A stretch of DNA of 21,206 bases from an uncultured Actinomycetes bacterium. GTDB lineage: Bacteria; Actinomycetota; Thermoleophilia; Solirubrobacterales; 70-9. The position numbers and the translations under genes were made by a program. Shown here one piece after another: positions 1-5,677 of the stretch (position 1 is the first letter of the stretch; each line of letters starts with the position of its first letter). The stretch covers positions 1-21,206 of the forward strand of contig CAMLQY010000031.1 of assembly GCA_946482365.1 (NCBI GenBank), written 5' to 3'. A model generated the notes under the pieces. That model saw only the letters and a list, made by a program, of their open reading frames with translations. It was not told the DNA's origin and ran no database searches.

Positions 1-250
1 GGTCGAGCAGCTGGTGCATGTCGCCCTTGTTGGCGATCGAGACGCCGACCTTGCCTACCTCGCCGCGGGCGAGGACGTGGTCGGGGTCGTACCCGGTCTG
101 GGTCGGGAGGTCGAAGGCGACCGAGAGGCCGGTCTGCCCCTTGGCGAGGTTGCCGCGGTAGAGCTCGTTGGAGCGCCGGGCGTCGGAGTGCCCGGCGTAG
201 GTGCGCATCACCCAGGGACGGTCGCGCTCGGGAAGGCGGTGCTCGCTCAC
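1..250 (-). CDS. ecm: Ethylmalonyl-CoA mutase / MeaA-like B12-dependent acyl-CoA mutase, N-terminal part
   Basis: The - strand from 250 reads an uninterrupted frame beginning VSEHRLPERDRPWVMRTYAG and continuing through GNLAKGQTGLSVAFDLPTQT and LARGEVGKVGVSIANKGDM; it runs off the left window edge after about 83 codons. The RTYAGHS, KGQTGLSVAFDLPTQTGYDPDH and ARGEVGKVGV blocks are those of the MeaA/ethylmalonyl-CoA mutase clade. Methylmalonyl-CoA mutases usually read RQYAGFS and FDLATHRGYDSDH there. Family knowledge: adenosylcobalamin enzyme converting (2R)-ethylmalonyl-CoA to methylsuccinyl-CoA in the ethylmalonyl-CoA pathway, cytosolic. The crotonyl-CoA carboxylase/reductase at 2423-3685 on the same strand makes its precursor. 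GTG at 250 is chosen because a TAAGAT box lies 7 nt upstream and no Shine-Dalgarno is placed correctly. The cobalamin-binding C-terminus is outside the window, so assignment rests on the N-terminus only. Confidence 0.82.
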   Translation of the reverse strand, partial: MSEHRLPERDRPWVMRTYAGHSDARRSNELYRGNLAKGQTGLSVAFDLPTQTGYDPDHVLARGEVGKVGVSIANKGDMHQLLD

Positions 251-257
251 GCCCCCA

Positions 258-263
258 ATCTTA
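258..263 (-). promoter_or_regulatory. Leaderless -10 box of ecm
   Basis: TAAGAT on the - strand ends 7 nt before the GTG start of the mutase gene. The expected transcription start falls at or next to the start codon. No good -35 is visible. Confidence 0.5.
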
Positions 264-329
264 TTTGGGTCGCCCCGAAATACGCCGTTCACCAGGTGGC
301 GGGCCGCATCTTTCCCCTCCGCCTGTGTT

Positions 330-335
330 TAGGCT
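330..335 (+). promoter_or_regulatory. Leaderless -10 box of the secreted-protein gene
   Basis: TAGGCT ends 8 nt before GTG at 344. The same hexamer at the same distance precedes the acyl-CoA carboxylase gene at 20636. Confidence 0.45.
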
Positions 336-343
336 GCGAGATC

Positions 344-1039
344 GTGAAAGCGCTACGCACAGGCGCGCTCGTCGCTCTGCTGGCCACGTTGCTGGCCCTC
401 GTCCCGACGGCCGGGGCGGCCCTGGTCGGCATCTACCGCAACGGCATGGAGAGCAAGGGGCAGCTCGCGCAGGTCAAGAAGTTCTCCGGGGATCGCTGCG
501 GGCGCGGCGCCTCAGAGGGTGCTTTCGGCATCGTCGTCGGCAAGCAGACCAGGGAGTGCTCCTACCGCACGCCGGTGTTCGGGCGGGACCTGGAGATCGC
601 CGCGACCGAGCGGCTGCTGGGCAAGACCCCCAAGCCGGTGCAGCGGGCCGCCTACCTTGGCCTCGACCTGCGGGCCGGCGGCGGCGCCCGCTACCAGCTG
701 GCCGCCTACCCGTTCCAGCGCAAGGCGCAGCTGCGCAAGATCCTCCCCGACGGCAGCATCGAGTACCTGCAGATCGCCAAGGACGTCGCCGCCATGAAGG
801 GAGTCGATCGCGAGAACGACCTGCGGCTTCGCGCCTTCAACATCACCGAAGGGGAGGAAAAGGGGAACTGCCGCATCCTCGCCTACGTCGGCGGAGAACT
901 GGTTGCCGACGTCACCGACGAAGGGACGGGGGAACTGGCAGGCCGCGCCTCCGGGTTCTCGGTCGGCTCCGCCAAGGTAGCCAAGGGCGCGCAGGCGACG
1001 GTCGACAACGTCGTGGTTCGGGTTCCCAGTCCGTTTTAG
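344..1039 (+). CDS. Secreted protein of unknown function, beta-rich, LamG/concanavalin-like C-terminus
   Basis: 231 residues from GTG at 344. The N-terminus MKALRTGALVALLATLLALV is a signal peptide: positive start, about 17 hydrophobic residues, and a likely AGA/A signal peptidase I cut near residue 25. The rest has alternating hydrophobic residues typical of a beta sandwich. The last third (LRLRAFNI, CRILAYVGGELVADVTD, QATVDNVVVRVP) resembles the closing strands of LamG/concanavalin-A-like jelly rolls, where a protein ends on an exposed pair of strands. No catalytic motif was recognised. The frame extends further upstream, but GTG 344 is preferred because it gives a clean signal peptide and sits 8 nt after a TAGGCT box. 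The gene is divergent from ecm, and a long hairpin repeat begins 16 nt after its TAG stop. Function unknown; the fold is a weak inference. Confidence 0.7.
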   Translation: MKALRTGALVALLATLLALVPTAGAALVGIYRNGMESKGQLAQVKKFSGDRCGRGASEGAFGIVVGKQTRECSYRTPVFGRDLEIAATERLLGKTPKPVQRAAYLGLDLRAGGGARYQLAAYPFQRKAQLRKILPDGSIEYLQIAKDVAAMKGVDRENDLRLRAFNITEGEEKGNCRILAYVGGELVADVTDEGTGELAGRASGFSVGSAKVAKGAQATVDNVVVRVPSPF

Positions 1040-1055
1040 CGGGCGGTGTTTGTGG

Positions 1056-1131
1056 GGGATGCCGGCGCCCCTTTCCAAAACGCTCGGCAGGAGCCTCGCT
1101 GGAGTGTTTTGGAAAGGGGCGCCGGCATCCC
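1056..1131 (+). repeat. Hairpin repeat E1, 26-bp perfect stem with conserved loop
   Basis: The left arm 1056-1081 (starts GGGATGCCGGCGCCCC, ends CCAAAAC) is exactly complementary to 1106-1131. The 24-nt loop 1082-1105 reads GCTCGGCAGGAGC then CTCGCTGGAGT. GCTC/GAGT at the loop edge adds four more pairs, one of them G-U. The loop is the reverse complement of the E2 loop with one mismatch (23/24), while the outer stem sequence differs. It begins 16 nt after the stop of the secreted-protein gene and could act as terminator or 3' mRNA structure, but no T-run follows. Confidence 0.85.
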
Positions 1132-1296
1132 TTCAACAGCGCACTGGCTTCGAAGCTCCTACCCGTGAAGCGTTACCGGCTCCCCGAAAGCTTCAGATGT
1201 CCCGGTGCCCGTTTCGGGCGCCCCAAGCTCTTTTAAAAGCTTGTGGACCCTGGCGCCGGGCTCGCAAGCTGGGCGTCACTCGGCGACGGTTCGCGA
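1132..1296. other. Spacer between two hairpin repeats, no gene seen
   Basis: No credible reading frame was found between the convergent gene ends. The spacer contains a small imperfect palindrome at about 1225-1243 centred on TTTTAAAA with CAAGC/GCTTG flanks, and a short CCCG-TTT-CGGG hairpin. No RNA gene was recognised. Confidence 0.4.
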
Positions 1297-1377
1297 GGAG
1301 GGCCATCGGGGGCCCTCCCCAAAACACTCCAGCGAGGCTCCCGCCGAGCGTTTTGGGGAGGGCCCCCGATGGCCTCC
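1297..1377 (-). repeat. Hairpin repeat E2, same family as E1 in inverted orientation
   Basis: The left arm 1301-1325 (GGCCATCGGGGGCCCTCCCC then AAAAC) is exactly complementary to 1350-1374. Three further pairs across a single bulged G extend the stem to 1297 and 1377. The 24-nt loop 1326-1349 contains CAGCGAGGCTCCCGCCGAGC and matches the reverse complement of the E1 loop at 23 of 24 positions. Only the CCAAAAC base of the stem is shared with E1; the outer arms differ but remain self-complementary. Read along the - strand it lies 27 nt downstream of the winged-helix gene, the same placement and orientation as E1 has to its own upstream gene. Confidence 0.85.
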
Positions 1378-1403
1378 AACGCCTCCGTCCCAGACCCGAC
1401 TCC

Positions 1404-1673
1404 CTACGCGCCCTTCTCTACCGCCTGGTCCGTCAGCCGGTAGACGTGTTCGACGGTACCGCGCCGAGGCCGCGTCTCCACCAGCTCGATACAGCCGAGG
1501 CTCCGCAGCACGCGGATGTGGTAGGCGACGGTGCGAACGTCGAGCTCGAGCTTCTCGGCGATCAGCTTGGGGCTGTCGATGCCATCCGCGATCAGGGCGA
1601 GGGCCCTTGCCCGCAGGGGGCTGGACAGGGCTTTGGCCAAGCGCTGATCGATCGAGACGGGACGTGGTCGCAT
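1404..1673 (-). CDS. ArsR-like winged helix-turn-helix transcriptional regulator
   Basis: 89 residues from ATG at 1673. Residues about 8-25 (IDQRLAKALSSPLRARALAL) form the first helices of an ArsR-type domain. About 30-60 (DSPKLIAEKLELDVRTVAYH then IRVLRSLGCIELV) are the helix-turn-helix with its recognition helix, followed by a beta wing (ETRPRRGTVEHVYRLT). No cysteine cluster for metal sensing is visible; the only Cys is in SLGCIEL. Family role: dimeric DNA-binding repressor; the inducer is unknown. ATG 1673 has a GGAG about nine nt upstream and an AT-rich TATAAA region further up. A GTG at 1751 would add 26 unconvincing residues. The gene is divergent from clpS with 150 nt between, which contains a short palindrome that may be its operator. 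Confidence 0.75.
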   Translation of the reverse strand: MRPRPVSIDQRLAKALSSPLRARALALIADGIDSPKLIAEKLELDVRTVAYHIRVLRSLGCIELVETRPRRGTVEHVYRLTDQAVEKGA

Positions 1674-1741
1674 GGTCCGGGTCTCCAGACTAGTTTGTTT
1701 ATAGGTCAGCAATGAGTCTAGGCCATAGCTAATCTGAGTAG

Positions 1742-1756
1742 TTAAGTGCACTTTAA
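1742..1756. promoter_or_regulatory. Short palindrome in the regulator-clpS divergent region
   Basis: AAGTGCACTT (1744-1753) is a perfect 10-bp palindrome within TTAAGTGCACTTTAA. The AT-rich divergent region and the neighbouring winged-helix gene make it a candidate operator. There is no direct evidence of binding. Confidence 0.3.
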
Positions 1757-1809
1757 GGCGAAATGGTGCAAGTTCGGCCGCAGCGCTTTCTTATTGCAGG
1801 GACTTTCCG

Positions 1810-1815
1810 CATAAT
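1810..1815 (+). promoter_or_regulatory. Leaderless -10 box of clpS
   Basis: CATAAT ends 8 nt before the clpS ATG at 1824, and no Shine-Dalgarno is present in between. Confidence 0.45.
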
Positions 1816-1823
1816 GCCGAGCG

Positions 1824-2114
1824 ATGTCGACTTCGACGGTGGAGAGGCCCCGCACCGACGGGCCGGGCTCGGACCTGGGTGGCGACTGGCGTGTGATCGT
1901 GCGCAACGACAGCCACAACACCTTCGACCACGTGGCTCAGTCCCTGGCGCGCGTGCTGCCGGGGGTGTCGCTGGAGAAGGGCCATGAGCTGGCCGAGAGC
2001 ATCCACAACAACGGCCTGGCGATCGTCTGGTCGGGGCCGCGCGAGCCGGCCGAGCACTACTGGCAGCAGCTCAAGGCCGCCGGCCTGACGATGGCCCCGC
2101 TCGAGCGCGCGTGA
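1824..2114 (+). CDS. clpS: ATP-dependent Clp protease adaptor ClpS
   Basis: 96 residues, near the usual family size. After a flexible 20-residue N-terminus comes the ClpS core: WRVIVRNDSHNTFDHVAQSL (about 22-41) with the ND-x(3)-T/F substrate-pocket edge. It is followed by GHELAESIHNNGLAIVWSGP, with the conserved His of the N-degron pocket in the IHNNG turn, and REPAEHYWQQLKAAGL (about 73-88). Family role: docks on the ClpA/ClpC N-domain and delivers N-end-rule substrates to ClpP; cytosolic. The start at 1824 fits the domain and follows a CATAAT box by 8 nt. It is transcribed divergently from the winged-helix regulator and convergently with the ABM-like gene, whose stop lies 16 nt away. Clp partners are not in the window. 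Confidence 0.88.
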   Translation: MSTSTVERPRTDGPGSDLGGDWRVIVRNDSHNTFDHVAQSLARVLPGVSLEKGHELAESIHNNGLAIVWSGPREPAEHYWQQLKAAGLTMAPLERA

Positions 2115-2129
2115 GGGCGCTGCGACTGG

Positions 2130-2423
2130 CTACTCGGCAGCCAGCAGGACGTGCCAGGTGGGAAGGATCGGGATGTCGTAGAGGTCGATGACGGTGGCGC
2201 GGGCCTTCTCGATCTCCTCCGAGAACCAGTAGCGCTCGAAGTCCGTGCGGCTCTCCCAGACCGAGGACTGCCGGATCGCCAGCGGGTCGTCGGTCGAGCG
2301 GGTCAGCGACCAGCTCTTGGCGCCGAAGGCGGGCATCCTCGCCGCCGCCGGTTCCCAGAGGTCGAGGAAGCGGTCGGCCCGGAATGGGGCGACGTGCCAG
2401 TCCAGTACGCAGACCTCGCTCAT
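2130..2423 (-). CDS. Small ABM/dimeric alpha-beta barrel-like protein of unknown function
   Basis: 97 residues from ATG at 2423. The A of its start codon is also the last base of the ccr TGA stop (TGATG), so translation is probably coupled to ccr. The pattern of an N-terminal strand (EVCVLDWHVAPFRADRFLDL), a long helix, a strand with SxxxRSTDDP, and VWESRTDFERYWFSEEIEKA resembles antibiotic-biosynthesis-monooxygenase/NIPSNAP-type dimeric alpha-beta barrels, where a Trp-Glu pair ends a strand before a helix. This is a fold-level guess from pattern only; no active site is identified. The coupling suggests a role with crotonyl-CoA carboxylase/reductase or its substrate, but no known partner of this type comes to mind. 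Confidence 0.65.
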   Translation of the reverse strand: MSEVCVLDWHVAPFRADRFLDLWEPAAARMPAFGAKSWSLTRSTDDPLAIRQSSVWESRTDFERYWFSEEIEKARATVIDLYDIPILPTWHVLLAAE

Positions 2424-3685
2424 CAGGCTCCCACCTCCGCCCGGATCGCGCCCGGGCCCTCCTCGTTTTGGCCCTCGTCCTCGGACTCGGCCCCGACCAG
2501 GATCGAGATCTTGCCGAGGTGCTTGTTTTCGTGCAGCAGCTGGTGCGCCTCGGCGACCCCGTCGAACCCCATCGTCTGCCAGATCACCGGCCGGACCTTG
2601 CCCTCGGCCATCAGCTGGTTGGCGCGCATGCACTCGTATGCGTTGGCGAAGTGGGAGCCGATGATCTGCTTCTGGCGCATCCACAGGTAGCGCACGTCGA
2701 AGTCGAGCTGGAAGCCCGAGGTGGCGCCGCAGATGACGACTTTGCCGAACGGCTTGACGACGAAGACCGAGGTCGGGAAGGTGGCCTGCCCGACGTGCTC
2801 GAAGACGATGTCTGGCGCGTCGCCGAGGATCTCCTTGACCCGCTTGGCGAAGCCACGCGAGGCCTTGAAGCGGTCCTTGTCGGCGGCGGGGTCGGTGAGG
2901 TTCTCCCTGGTCCGCATCATCTCGCCGAACTCGTTGCGGTTGATGTAGTCGACGGCGCCGAGCTGCTTGACCAGCTCGCCCTTCTCCTCAGAGGAGACGA
3001 CGCCGACCGCGTTGGCGCCGGCCGCCTTGCAGAGCTGCACGGCGAATACGCCGAGACCGCCCGCCGCGCCCCAGATCAGGACGTTGTGACCGGGCTGCAG
3101 CTTGCACTGGTCGATCAGCATCCGGTAGGCGGTGAAGTAGGTGAGGCCGTAGGAGGAGGAGTCGACCCAGGAGAGGTTCTGGGGACGGGGGAGGAGCTGC
3201 TGCGCCTGCACCTTGGTGAACTGGGCGAAGGAGCCCCAGGTGGTCTCGTAGCCCCAGATCCTCTGGCTCGGCGCCGCCAGCGGGTCGAGGCCGTGCACCT
3301 CGACGTCCTCGTAGGAGGCCTGGTTGCAGTGGACGACGACCTCGTCGCCGGGCTTCCAGCGGGTGACGCCCTCGCCGACCTTCCAGACGACCCCTGAGGC
3401 GTCGGAGCCGCCGATGTGGTGGCCGTACTCGGGGTGGTCGCCGTAGGGGAAGACCGAGACCGGCTTGCCCAGTGCCGCCCAGACGTTGTTGAAGTTGACG
3501 CCGGCCGCCATCACGCGGACGACCACCTCGAAGGCCCCGGGCTCGGGGACCTCGATCTGCTCCAGCTGGAAGGCGTCGGTCGGTTCGCCCTCCCGCTCCT
3601 CGCGGATCACCCATGCCGCCATCGTCTCGGGCAGGGTTCCGGGCTCAACGTCCAATTTCGCGATTGCGCTCGTGTCAACGGCCAA
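2423..3685 (-). CDS. ccr: Crotonyl-CoA carboxylase/reductase
   Basis: 420 residues, close to the usual 410-450. It is an MDR-superfamily protein: N-terminal GroES-like domain with AGVNFNNVWAALGKP (61-75) and HIGGSDASG (90-98), and RIWGYETTWGSFAQFTKV (142-159). The NADPH Rossmann loop is WGAAGGLGVFAVQLCKAAGA (205-224), followed by VFEHVGQATFP (294-304), ICGATSGFQLDFDVRYLWMR (318-337) and GSHFAN (343-348). Family knowledge: NADPH-dependent reductive carboxylation of crotonyl-CoA to (2S)-ethylmalonyl-CoA; the GSHFAN His and an Asn near NFNN belong to the CO2 pocket. The start is TTG at 3685, supported by GGAGG eight nt upstream and by the preserved N-terminus. With the ecm gene nearby it implies the ethylmalonyl-CoA pathway. 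The acidic, Gly/Glu-rich tail after residue 398 is unusual. An acrylyl-CoA or other enoyl-CoA reductase is the alternative. Confidence 0.87.
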   Translation of the reverse strand: MAVDTSAIAKLDVEPGTLPETMAAWVIREEREGEPTDAFQLEQIEVPEPGAFEVVVRVMAAGVNFNNVWAALGKPVSVFPYGDHPEYGHHIGGSDASGVVWKVGEGVTRWKPGDEVVVHCNQASYEDVEVHGLDPLAAPSQRIWGYETTWGSFAQFTKVQAQQLLPRPQNLSWVDSSSYGLTYFTAYRMLIDQCKLQPGHNVLIWGAAGGLGVFAVQLCKAAGANAVGVVSSEEKGELVKQLGAVDYINRNEFGEMMRTRENLTDPAADKDRFKASRGFAKRVKEILGDAPDIVFEHVGQATFPTSVFVVKPFGKVVICGATSGFQLDFDVRYLWMRQKQIIGSHFANAYECMRANQLMAEGKVRPVIWQTMGFDGVAEAHQLLHENKHLGKISILVGAESEDEGQNEEGPGAIRAEVGA

Positions 3686-3691
3686 CTGAGA

Positions 3692-3698
3692 TTCCTCC
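3692..3698 (-). promoter_or_regulatory. Shine-Dalgarno that sets the TTG start of ccr
   Basis: GGAGGAA on the - strand is placed eight nt (from GGAGG) before TTG at 3685, which makes the rare start credible. Confidence 0.6.
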
Positions 3699-3739
3699 GC
3701 GGGGATGGGTTTGCAGGCGGGCGGCGAATCCTAGTCAAC

Positions 3740-3915
3740 CCGCGTAGATGAACGACCCCGATGCGCGCACGCCCGGCTGACGCGCCTGGCGCGGCACTGG
3801 ATCGGCGCCCGCTGCCTCGCGCGTAGCGCTGCTACGCGCAGCGGCCCCGTGCACCGCCCAGCTTGGCCAGCCGCGTCCCCGCGCGCACGCGAATCGGAAT
3901 CGGTCATCTACGCGG
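3740..3915. repeat. 176-bp imperfect inverted repeat between ccr and the rmuC-like gene
   Basis: The left arm starts CCGCGTAGATGA and continues CGA, CCGAT, CGCG, GACGCG, CTGGC. The right arm, read in reverse complement, gives the same blocks in the same order with scattered substitutions (roughly 80 percent identity over about 50 columns by eye). The centre is a tight GCGCGTAGC-GCT-GCTACGCGC hairpin with CCGCTGC/GCAGCGG outside it. The right end covers the TAG stop and last codons of the rmuC-like gene. The left end lies 54 nt upstream of the ccr start. No T-tract is present, so a plain terminator is unlikely. Confidence 0.7.
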
Positions 3916-5038
3916 CTTCTGCGTTAGGCCGCTTTTCTTCAAGCCGATCCGCGTGTTTTTTGGCCTTGCCTGATTCGAGCTCGTGGATATCCGCCTCGAT
4001 CTCGGGAGGGACCTTCTCGGCGGCTCGTACGGCTGGCTCAAGCACGTCACGGCCCACAATGCCATTCGGCGCGAAAGCAGCGATTACCTGGGCGAGTGAG
4101 TCACCGAGCCGCTTATGTTGGGTGACCACGCCTTCAACGCGACCCAGAAGGTCGATGCAGGCTGCGAACATTCGGTCCGCGTGCTGGGGGGTGAATAGCT
4201 CACCAATCTTCTCGCCCCAACCCTCCTCGCGATGCACCTCCGCTAGAGCATTGGCCATCTCGTAGAGACCGTCTGCTGGCAACAGGCCCACGCTGTGTTC
4301 TGCAGCGAACTCGGTGATCTTCGGGTCCGCCTTCCTGACCATCTCGAGTGTCTGCCAGTCGGGCACGACCACAAGTACATGGCGCACGGAGAGGCCCCGA
4401 GCACCACGGTATTCGCGCCCTCCAATGTCCTTGATGTGGGTTCGCAGAGCGTCACGGAGCTTGCGCAAGGCAAAGTCGCGGGTCTCTTCGCCACCGTCGT
4501 CTACCACCTCTCCCAAGAGGCGGACCCAAGGGAACTTCGCATCTAGTGCGACGCCTTGTGAGTTTGGCAGCAGAAGAAACACGTCAATGACGCCGTTCTT
4601 GTTTCCACGAGTGGCTTCTATCTCAACGCGCTTCTGAACCTCAAAGTGAACGTCGTCTCGTAGTCCCATCTGTCTGAGAGCGGCGACGAGCCACTCCTCG
4701 CTGAGCTGGCCCCGCTGCTTGGGGTTGGCCCAACGACCAACGAGAGCGTCAATACGCTGCACGACCTGCCCGCTGGACTGAGCCACGCTCGCGAGCATCT
4801 CGCCTACTTCTTTGTCACGGACATCCTCGCGCTCCTTGTACTTCGCGACAGCGTTTTCGACTTGCTTGAGAGCGTCGCCGAACTCTCTTAGGTCGCCTTG
4901 TCCTTGCTTAGCGTTAGCGCTCTCGGCCTCTAGGCGATTGGTTGCCTCGGCCAAACGCGCATTTGTCTCGCGGGTGCGCAGCAAGAGTCCCGCCACGCCG
5001 ATGAGTGCGATCACGAGGATCGCAATTACTACAGCCAT
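3908..5038 (-). CDS. rmuC: RmuC-like DNA recombination protein
   Basis: 376 residues from ATG 5038, with AAGGAGGA five nt upstream. Residues 2-20 are one membrane segment (VVIAILVIALIGVAGLLL). Residues 21-100 are a Glu/Lys/Arg/Ala-rich coiled coil. Residues about 108-260 are the RmuC domain: RGQLSEEWLV (109-118), NGVIDVFLLLP (148-158) and VALDAKFPWVRL (163-174), giving a D-x(n)-D-x-K nuclease-like core (D152, D166, K168), then VLVVVPDWQT. Family knowledge: membrane-anchored coiled-coil protein with a PDDEXK-like fold that limits rearrangements between inverted repeats. The gene is a composition outlier: GC is visibly lower, with many T/A third positions, than every neighbour, suggesting acquisition. 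Its stop codon lies inside the 3740-3915 inverted repeat. It ends shorter than many RmuC proteins of 450 or more residues. Confidence 0.8.
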   Translation of the reverse strand: MAVVIAILVIALIGVAGLLLRTRETNARLAEATNRLEAESANAKQGQGDLREFGDALKQVENAVAKYKEREDVRDKEVGEMLASVAQSSGQVVQRIDALVGRWANPKQRGQLSEEWLVAALRQMGLRDDVHFEVQKRVEIEATRGNKNGVIDVFLLLPNSQGVALDAKFPWVRLLGEVVDDGGEETRDFALRKLRDALRTHIKDIGGREYRGARGLSVRHVLVVVPDWQTLEMVRKADPKITEFAAEHSVGLLPADGLYEMANALAEVHREEGWGEKIGELFTPQHADRMFAACIDLLGRVEGVVTQHKRLGDSLAQVIAAFAPNGIVGRDVLEPAVRAAEKVPPEIEADIHELESGKAKKHADRLEEKRPNAEAA

Positions 5039-5117
5039 GTTTTCCTCCTTCGATGCCTTCCCCGTCTTTCGCCGGTCCGGTGGGCCGAGGAGGACGCGGT
5101 GCATCTTGGGTCGGGTT

Positions 5118-5138
5118 GTGCTCTCAAGGCGAGAGCAC
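5118..5138 (-). terminator. Perfect hairpin between the lipoprotein gene and rmuC
   Basis: GTGCTCTC-AAGGC-GAGAGCAC: an 8-bp perfect stem and 5-nt loop, 40 nt downstream of the lipoprotein stop on the - strand. No T-run follows, so a terminator role is likely but unproven. Confidence 0.4.
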
Positions 5139-5177
5139 GTACCAGGATGGAAATTGCGTCGGACGTAACCGAAATGC

Positions 5178-5663
5178 CTAGGGCAACAGCAGGTCGTTCT
5201 CGGAGGAGGTGCGGTACGCGCCGACCGAGAAGCGGGCGGGCTCGGCGGCCGGGATGTCGGCGGCGCTCACCCGGTAGACGCCGGTCGGCAGCGAGGTCAG
5301 CAGGGAGCCGTTGCCGTTGGCGACCAGGAGCCCGGAGGCGTCTTTCTTCGGCCCGCGGATCTCCAGCTTCGAGTCGAAGTCGGTCAGGTTGGCGGTGACG
5401 AAGACGACGTCGACCGGGGCGTCGGAGTCGACCGCGGGCTGGCCGGCGTGCTTGTTCTGGGGGATCTGCTGGCTCGGTTCGGGCCCGATCGCGATCCGCG
5501 GGGGCTGCACGGTGATCGTCTTCGGCGTGATCGTGACGCTGACGCGGGTCGGCGGCTGCGGCCGCGCTTCGTTGGCGTTCTCCTCGGCTCCACACCCGGC
5601 CGTTGCCATGGCCAGCACGCCGAGCACGAGCCCCGCGGCGATTCTGCCTCTCCCACGACCCAT
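5178..5663 (-). CDS. Putative lipoprotein of unknown function
   Basis: 161 residues from ATG 5663. MGRGRGRIAAGLVLGVLAMA is followed by TAGC, a lipobox with Cys 24, so a signal peptidase II lipoprotein anchored on the outer face of the membrane is predicted. After a Glu/Asn/Ala linker, residues 35-65 are Pro/Thr-rich. A beta-rich domain then follows (VDVVFVTANLTDFDSKLEIR and SLLTSLPTGVYRVSAADIPA) ending in VGAYRTSSENDLLLP. The GVYRVSAADIP stretch resembles Ig-like or carboxypeptidase-regulatory-type beta sandwiches; no catalytic motif is visible. The gene starts 11 nt after the ygfZ stop, yet a TAGATT box overlaps that stop codon, so it probably has its own leaderless transcript. Function unknown. 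Confidence 0.72.
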   Translation of the reverse strand: MGRGRGRIAAGLVLGVLAMATAGCGAEENANEARPQPPTRVSVTITPKTITVQPPRIAIGPEPSQQIPQNKHAGQPAVDSDAPVDVVFVTANLTDFDSKLEIRGPKKDASGLLVANGNGSLLTSLPTGVYRVSAADIPAAEPARFSVGAYRTSSENDLLLP

Positions 5664-5671
5664 CGGGGCGG

Positions 5672-5677
5672 AATCTA
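5672..5677 (-). promoter_or_regulatory. -10 box of the lipoprotein gene overlapping the ygfZ stop codon
   Basis: On the - strand TAGATT starts with the TAG stop of the ygfZ-like gene and ends 8 nt before the lipoprotein ATG. Confidence 0.45.

Noticed and set aside
251..343. Cobalamin riboswitch controlling the B12-dependent mutase
   Set aside because: The gap is 93 nt, the gene appears leaderless, and no B12-box-like sequence is visible.
265..1236. Long overlapping Arg/Pro-rich frames on both strands, here and throughout
   Set aside because: They are shadow frames of high-GC genes with low-complexity Arg/Ala/Pro content and no domains.
1056..1377. E1 and E2 as ends of a transposable element
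   Set aside because: Only 165 nt lie between them, without a transposase frame, and no target-site duplication was seen.
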